A stretch of 64,000 nucleotides of DNA from Nemophila menziesii. Taxonomy: Eukaryota > Streptophyta > Magnoliopsida > Boraginales > Hydrophyllaceae. The notes under the pieces are model-generated. The model ran no database searches. It was not told the origin of the DNA and saw only the letters and a program-made list of their open reading frames with translations. A program made the position numbers and the translations under genes. This document shows, piece after piece, positions 59,494 to 64,000 of this stretch; position 1 is the first letter of the stretch; every line of letters begins with the position of its first letter. The stretch is from the NCBI GenBank assembly GCA_029959085.1, contig JARWIR010000002.1, positions 34,869,733 through 34,933,732 of the forward strand, given 5' to 3'.

Positions 59494-60329
59494 CCATCGG
59501 CCAAGTATATTTTTGGACTCATATGTAAGTTAGAAAGAATCAATAATCATTTTGATGGATCTTTTAGGTCTACTCCATTCCAAATATGTAAAGGGATATG
59601 AATTTAGGCATGACTTGTGTTATTTACTCAATGAGTTTTGAGTTTCTAGACACTTGTTTTACGGATGTGATTTCACTGAACATATTTAGTACATGGGTTT
59701 GTCATTTTGAGAGAAATAAGTATAATTTGAATTATCTGGAATAACTTAAGAGTGAGTTGGAAAAAGTAAGCGTGGATGATCAATTTGAAAAATTTACGTT
59801 GTATGACGGTTACAGAACAAGACAAGTTTTTAAGGAATGGTCCTCACTAATAAAGTAACTTTAAAGAAGGTAATAATTATACTTATCACTCTCTTAAATG
59901 TCATGTACTCTCAATTTCATTCAAGATATAGAGTGGATCTATCCTAGATTCAATAAATTAATTTGTAAAACTTGAAGAGACGATGATTACATTTAACTGC
60001 TTCCTAGGGTCGTGATTTTGTATCGTTTTTTTCTGAATGTACAATTTACTATATATTATTATTGATTTATCTAAAAAAAAACTTTACAACTTAATATATG
60101 TTTCTTTGTTTTGTTTAGATTTATTTTATTTAAATAAATATTTTATTATTTAGTATGATAAATATATGATATTTTTGTAAAATCGGGATTTATAGTGTAA
60201 ATAATTTCTAAAACACAAAAATAGAGGAATACAATGCATTTTTTATGTTATAAGAACTTTTACGGACATTTTTACATTGTGTAGGGACCATATTGCAATT
60301 AACTAAAAATAAATATTCATGGACAATTT

Positions 60330-61083
60330 TTCAAGCAAAACTTATATGCTCTTGACACAAACCTACAATATATCGTATCGAATCACAAATAACATTCATA
60401 TAATTCTTGTAAGAAATATCATATTCTGATTTTTTCGATAACATTGCAAAGACATCTTTTTAAGCAAATTCAACATGCCTTCGAATGCCAATCTTTATAA
60501 ATTTCTCTTATCCAATATTGAGCTCATGTATCTACAAGGCACACCATCGGCTTCAACTTCCACAATAACAGAAACCTCACCATTTTCCCTAGTGGCAATA
60601 GGTTTCATAAAGAGATAATCTTTTTTCTGACACAACTCAGTCATCTCTCTCACTTGATGGAGCCTCAGTCCCTCTGGTTTACCCAAAGGTTCGAGCAAAC
60701 GTACTTTGCATGGAAACACAAGATCATTGTAAGTATTTAGATCGATAAAGATTTCTCCAGCTAACGATAGTATAACATCTCAAAGCACCTGTGTCGTATC
60801 GACACGGGTACATTCTCATTTATCAATTTCATGATAATAGAACATATAATTCTTTCTCAAATATTTATTAAAAAACTTCCTTAGTTAAATTGGTCTTAAC
60901 TTACAATCCGTAAGCCGAGTACACAGATGAGTGCTTGAAGATGGCTAGTGTTAACTGCGTTTGCAGCTCCTGTGAAGCATGGAGAATGTGATTGTACAAA
61001 CTTTCCTTTGTGTTTAGACCTAATATCACAATAGTATTGATTAAAAGGGTATCAAATGTTGTATATTTTTGGAAAGCGAACAT
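60330..61083 (-). pseudogene. Dicer-like C-terminal fragment, copy 8
   Basis: RNase IIIb piece 61,083-60,901 and dsRBD exon 60,719-60,495. The predicted peptides of both exons are identical to copy 7, and the DNA differs only at scattered bases. Confidence 0.58.
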
Positions 61084-61914
61084 CCATCGGCCAAGTATAT
61101 TTTCGGACTCATATGTAAGTTAGAAAGAATCAATAATCATTTTGATGGATCTTTTAGGTCTACTCCATTCCAAATATGTAAAGGGATATGAATTTAGGCA
61201 TGACTTGTGTTATTTACTCAATGAGTTTTGAGTTTCTAGACACTTGTTTTACGGATGTGATTTCACTGAACATATTTAGTACATGGGTTTGTCATTTTGA
61301 GAGAAATAAGTATAATTTGAATTATCTGGAATAACTTAAGAGTGAGTTGGAAAAAGTAAGCGTGGATGATCAATTTGAAAAATTTACGTCGTATGACGGT
61401 TACAGAACAAGAAAAGTTTTTAAGGAATTGTCCTCACTAATAAAGTAACCTTAAAGAAGGTAATAATTGTACTTATCGCTCTGTTAAATGTCATGTACTC
61501 TCAATTTCATTCAAGATATTTAGTGGATTTATCCTAGGTTCAATAAATTAATTTTTAATACTTGAAGAGACGATGATTACATTTAACTTGTTGCTAGGGT
61601 CGTGATTCTGTATCTTTTTTTCTGAATGTACAATTTACTGTATATTATTATTGATTTATCTAAAAAAAACTTTACAACTTATTATATATTTCTTTGTTTT
61701 GTTAAGATTTATTTTATTTAAATAAATATTTTATTATTTAGTATGATAAATATATGATATTTTTGTAAAATCGGGATTTATAGTGTAATTAATTTCTAAA
61801 ACACTAAAATAGAGGAATACAACGCATTTTTTATGTTATAAGAACTTTTACTGACATTTTTACATTGTGTAGGGACCATATTGCAATTAACTAAAAATAA
61901 AGATTCATGGACAA

Positions 61915-62665
61915 TTTTTCAAGCAAAACTTATATGCTCTTGCCACAAACCTACAATATATCGTATCGAATCACAAATAACATTCATATAATTCTTGTAA
62001 GAAATATCATATTCTGATTTTTTTTCGATAACATTGCAAAGACATCTTTTTAAGCAAATTCAACATGCCTTCGAAAGCCAATCTTTATAAATTTCTCTTA
62101 TCCAATGTTGAGCTGATGTATCTACAAGGCACACCATCGGCTTCAACTTCCACAATAACAGAAACCTCACCATTTTCCCTAGTGTCAATAGGTTTCTTAA
62201 AGAGATAACCTTTTTTCTGACACAACTCAGACATCTCTCTTACTTGATGGAGCCGCAGTCCATCTGGTTTACCTAAAGGTTCGAGCAAACGTACTTTGCA
62301 TGGAAACACAAGATCATTGTAATTATTTAGATCGATAAAGATTTCTCCAGCTAACGAAAGTATAACATCTCAAAGCACTGTGTCGTATCGACACGGGTAC
62401 ATTCTCATTTATCATTTTCATGATAATAGAATATATAATTCTTTCTCAAATATTTATTAAAAAACTACCTTAAGTAAATTTGTCTTAACTTACAATACGT
62501 GTACACAGATGAGTGCTTGAAGATGGCTAGTGTTAACTGCGTTTGCAGCTCCTGTGAAGCATGGAGAATGTGATTGTACAAACTTTCCTTCATGTTTAGA
62601 CCTAATATCACAATAGTATTGATTAAAAGGGTATCATATGTTGTATATTTTTTGAAAGCGGACAT
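61915..62665 (-). pseudogene. Dicer-like C-terminal fragment, copy 9
   Basis: RNase IIIb piece 62,665-62,465, close to that of copy 6. The dsRBD exon (62,309-62,085) has 'LGKPDGLRL' and 'FKKPIDTRENGEV', shared with copy 10. Confidence 0.58.
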
Positions 62666-63499
62666 CCATCGGCCAAGTATATTTTCGGACTCATATGTAA
62701 GTTAGAAAGAATCAGTAATCATTTTGATGGATCTTTTAGGTCTACTCCATTCCAAATATGTATTGGGATATGAATTTAGGCATGACTTTTGTTATTTACT
62801 CAATGAGTTTTGAGTTTCTAGACACTTGTTTTATGGATGTGATCTCACTGAACATATTTAGTACATGAGTTTGTCATTTTGAGAGAAATAAGTATAATTT
62901 GAATTATCTGGAATAACTTAAGAGTGAGTTGGAAAAAGTAAGCGTGGATGATCAATTTGAAAAATTTACGGTGTATGACGGTTATAGAACAAGACAAGTT
63001 TTTAAGGAATGGTCCTCACTAATAAAGTAACTTTAAAGAAGGTAATAATTATACTTATCACTCTCTTAAATGTCATGTACTCTCAATTTCATTCAAGATA
63101 TAGAGTGGATCTATCCTAGATACAATAAATTAATTTGTAAAACTTGAAGAGACTATGATTACATTTAACTGCTTGCTAGGGTCGTGATTTTGTATCGTTT
63201 TTTTCTGAATGTACAATTTACTATATATTATTATTGATTTATCTAAAAAAAACTTTACAACTTATTATATGTTTCTTTGTTTTGTTTAGATTTATTTTAT
63301 TTAAATAAATATTTTATTATTTAGTATGATAAATATATGATATTTTTGTAAAATCGGGATTTATAGTGTAAATAATTTCTAAAACACAAAAATAGAGGAA
63401 TACAATGCATTTTTTATGTTATAAGAACTTTTACGGACATTTTTACATTGTGTAGGGACCATATTGCAATTAACTAAAAATAAATATTCATGGACAATT

Positions 63500-63985
63500 T
63501 TTCAAGCAAAACTTATATGCTCTTGACACAAACCTACAATATATCGTATCGAATCACAAATAACATTCATATAATTCTTGTAAGAAATATCATATTCTGA
63601 TTTTTTTTCGATAACATTGCAAAGACATCTTTTTAAGCAAATTCAACATGCCTTCGAAAGCCAATCTTTATAAATTTCTCTTATCCAATGTTGAGCTGAT
63701 GTATCTACAAGGCACACCATCGGCTTCAACTTCCACAATAACAGAAACCTCACCATTTTCCCTAGTGTCAATAGGTTTCTTAAAGAGATAACCTTTTTTC
63801 TGACACAACTCAGACATCTCTCTTACTTGATGGAGCCGCAGTCCATCTGGTTTACCTAAAGGTTCGAGCAAACGTACTTTGCATGGAAACACAAGATCAT
63901 TGTAATTATTTAGATCGATAAAGATTTCTCCAGCTAACGAAAGTATAACATCTCAAAGCACTGTGTCGTATCGACACGGGTACAT
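63500..63985 (-). pseudogene. Dicer-like C-terminal fragment, copy 10 (runs to window edge)
   Basis: The dsRBD exon 63,892-63,668 is identical in peptide to copy 9 and has the shared nonsense codon. Its RNase IIIb exon lies beyond the window. Confidence 0.55.
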
Positions 63986-64000
63986 TCTCATTTATCATAT

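Larger units (their letters stand above)
54578..64000. repeat. Large repeat unit 4 (truncated by window end)
   Basis: It begins like units 1 and 2. A deletion joins about 55,183 to the region equivalent to 24,740/35,345, after which the Dicer-like repeat is reached sooner. The array then fills the rest of the window. Confidence 0.85.
56253..64000. repeat. Tandem array of the 1.6 kb Dicer-like repeat, at least 4.9 copies
   Basis: Copies start at AGACCTAAT at 56,253, 57,836, 59,426, 61,016 and 62,598, giving lengths of 1,583, 1,590, 1,590 and 1,582, and a partial last copy. They are head-to-tail and far more alike than copies in other units. All share a nonsense codon in the dsRBD and a Val-to-Gly change in 'LEPLGKPE'. 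The array continues past the window. Confidence 0.93.

Overview
The window looks like a gene-poor, very AT-rich stretch of a plant (probably eudicot) nuclear genome. The evidence is an En/Spm-type CACTA DNA transposon, an Athila-type Ty3/gypsy retrotransposon with a tRNA-Asp-like primer site, tRNA-derived SINEs, MITE-like elements and intron-bearing remnants of plant genes. I see no convincing intact host gene. All family assignments come from reading motifs; no database search was possible.

Positions 1-22,355 are a three-layer nest. The outermost layer is a degenerate sequence with a DUF4283/CCHC zinc-knuckle signature (1-738, resuming at 22,353). A 21.6 kb CACTA element (739-22,352) is inserted in it; undisrupted copies of the target elsewhere in the window fix both ends. 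The CACTA element carries, on the minus strand, a broken TNP2-type transposase gene (start at 21,288, 3' end at 5,238) and a second broken TnpA-like gene (3,070-1,485). Between them lies a 40-bp x 18 tandem array rich in AGTCAA (W-box core on the reverse strand). A 12.35 kb Athila-like element (6,358-18,709; two LTRs, GTCAT target duplication) sits inside the transposase gene, exactly at an exon-intron border. It has gag, protease, RT, RNase H, integrase and an extra 3' ORF of the Athila type. Pol is interrupted by four in-frame TAG codons.

Positions 22,463-64,000 are a repetitive domain made of roughly 10 kb units (about 22.5-33.1, 33.1-43.3, 43.8-54.6 and 54.6-64.0 kb), each with its own deletions and insertions. 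Every unit contains a ~1.59 kb segment, present as 1, 3, 1 and at least 5 tandem copies respectively, and the last array runs off the window. On the minus strand each copy carries the same fragment, which I read as the C-terminal part of a plant Dicer-like protein: the end of RNase IIIb, an intron, and the C-terminal double-stranded-RNA-binding domain. The units also contain the DUF4283/zinc-knuckle remnant, a 586-bp near-complete fold-back element (149 bp in one unit after loss of its hairpin tip), SINE insertions in units 1 and 3, and a Mutator-like MITE in unit 1 only.

The most interesting feature is the reiterated Dicer-like fragment, next to a long fold-back, in a locus that appears to be expanding by unequal exchange. 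Whether it makes RNA, and whether that RNA acts on the parent gene, cannot be decided from sequence alone.
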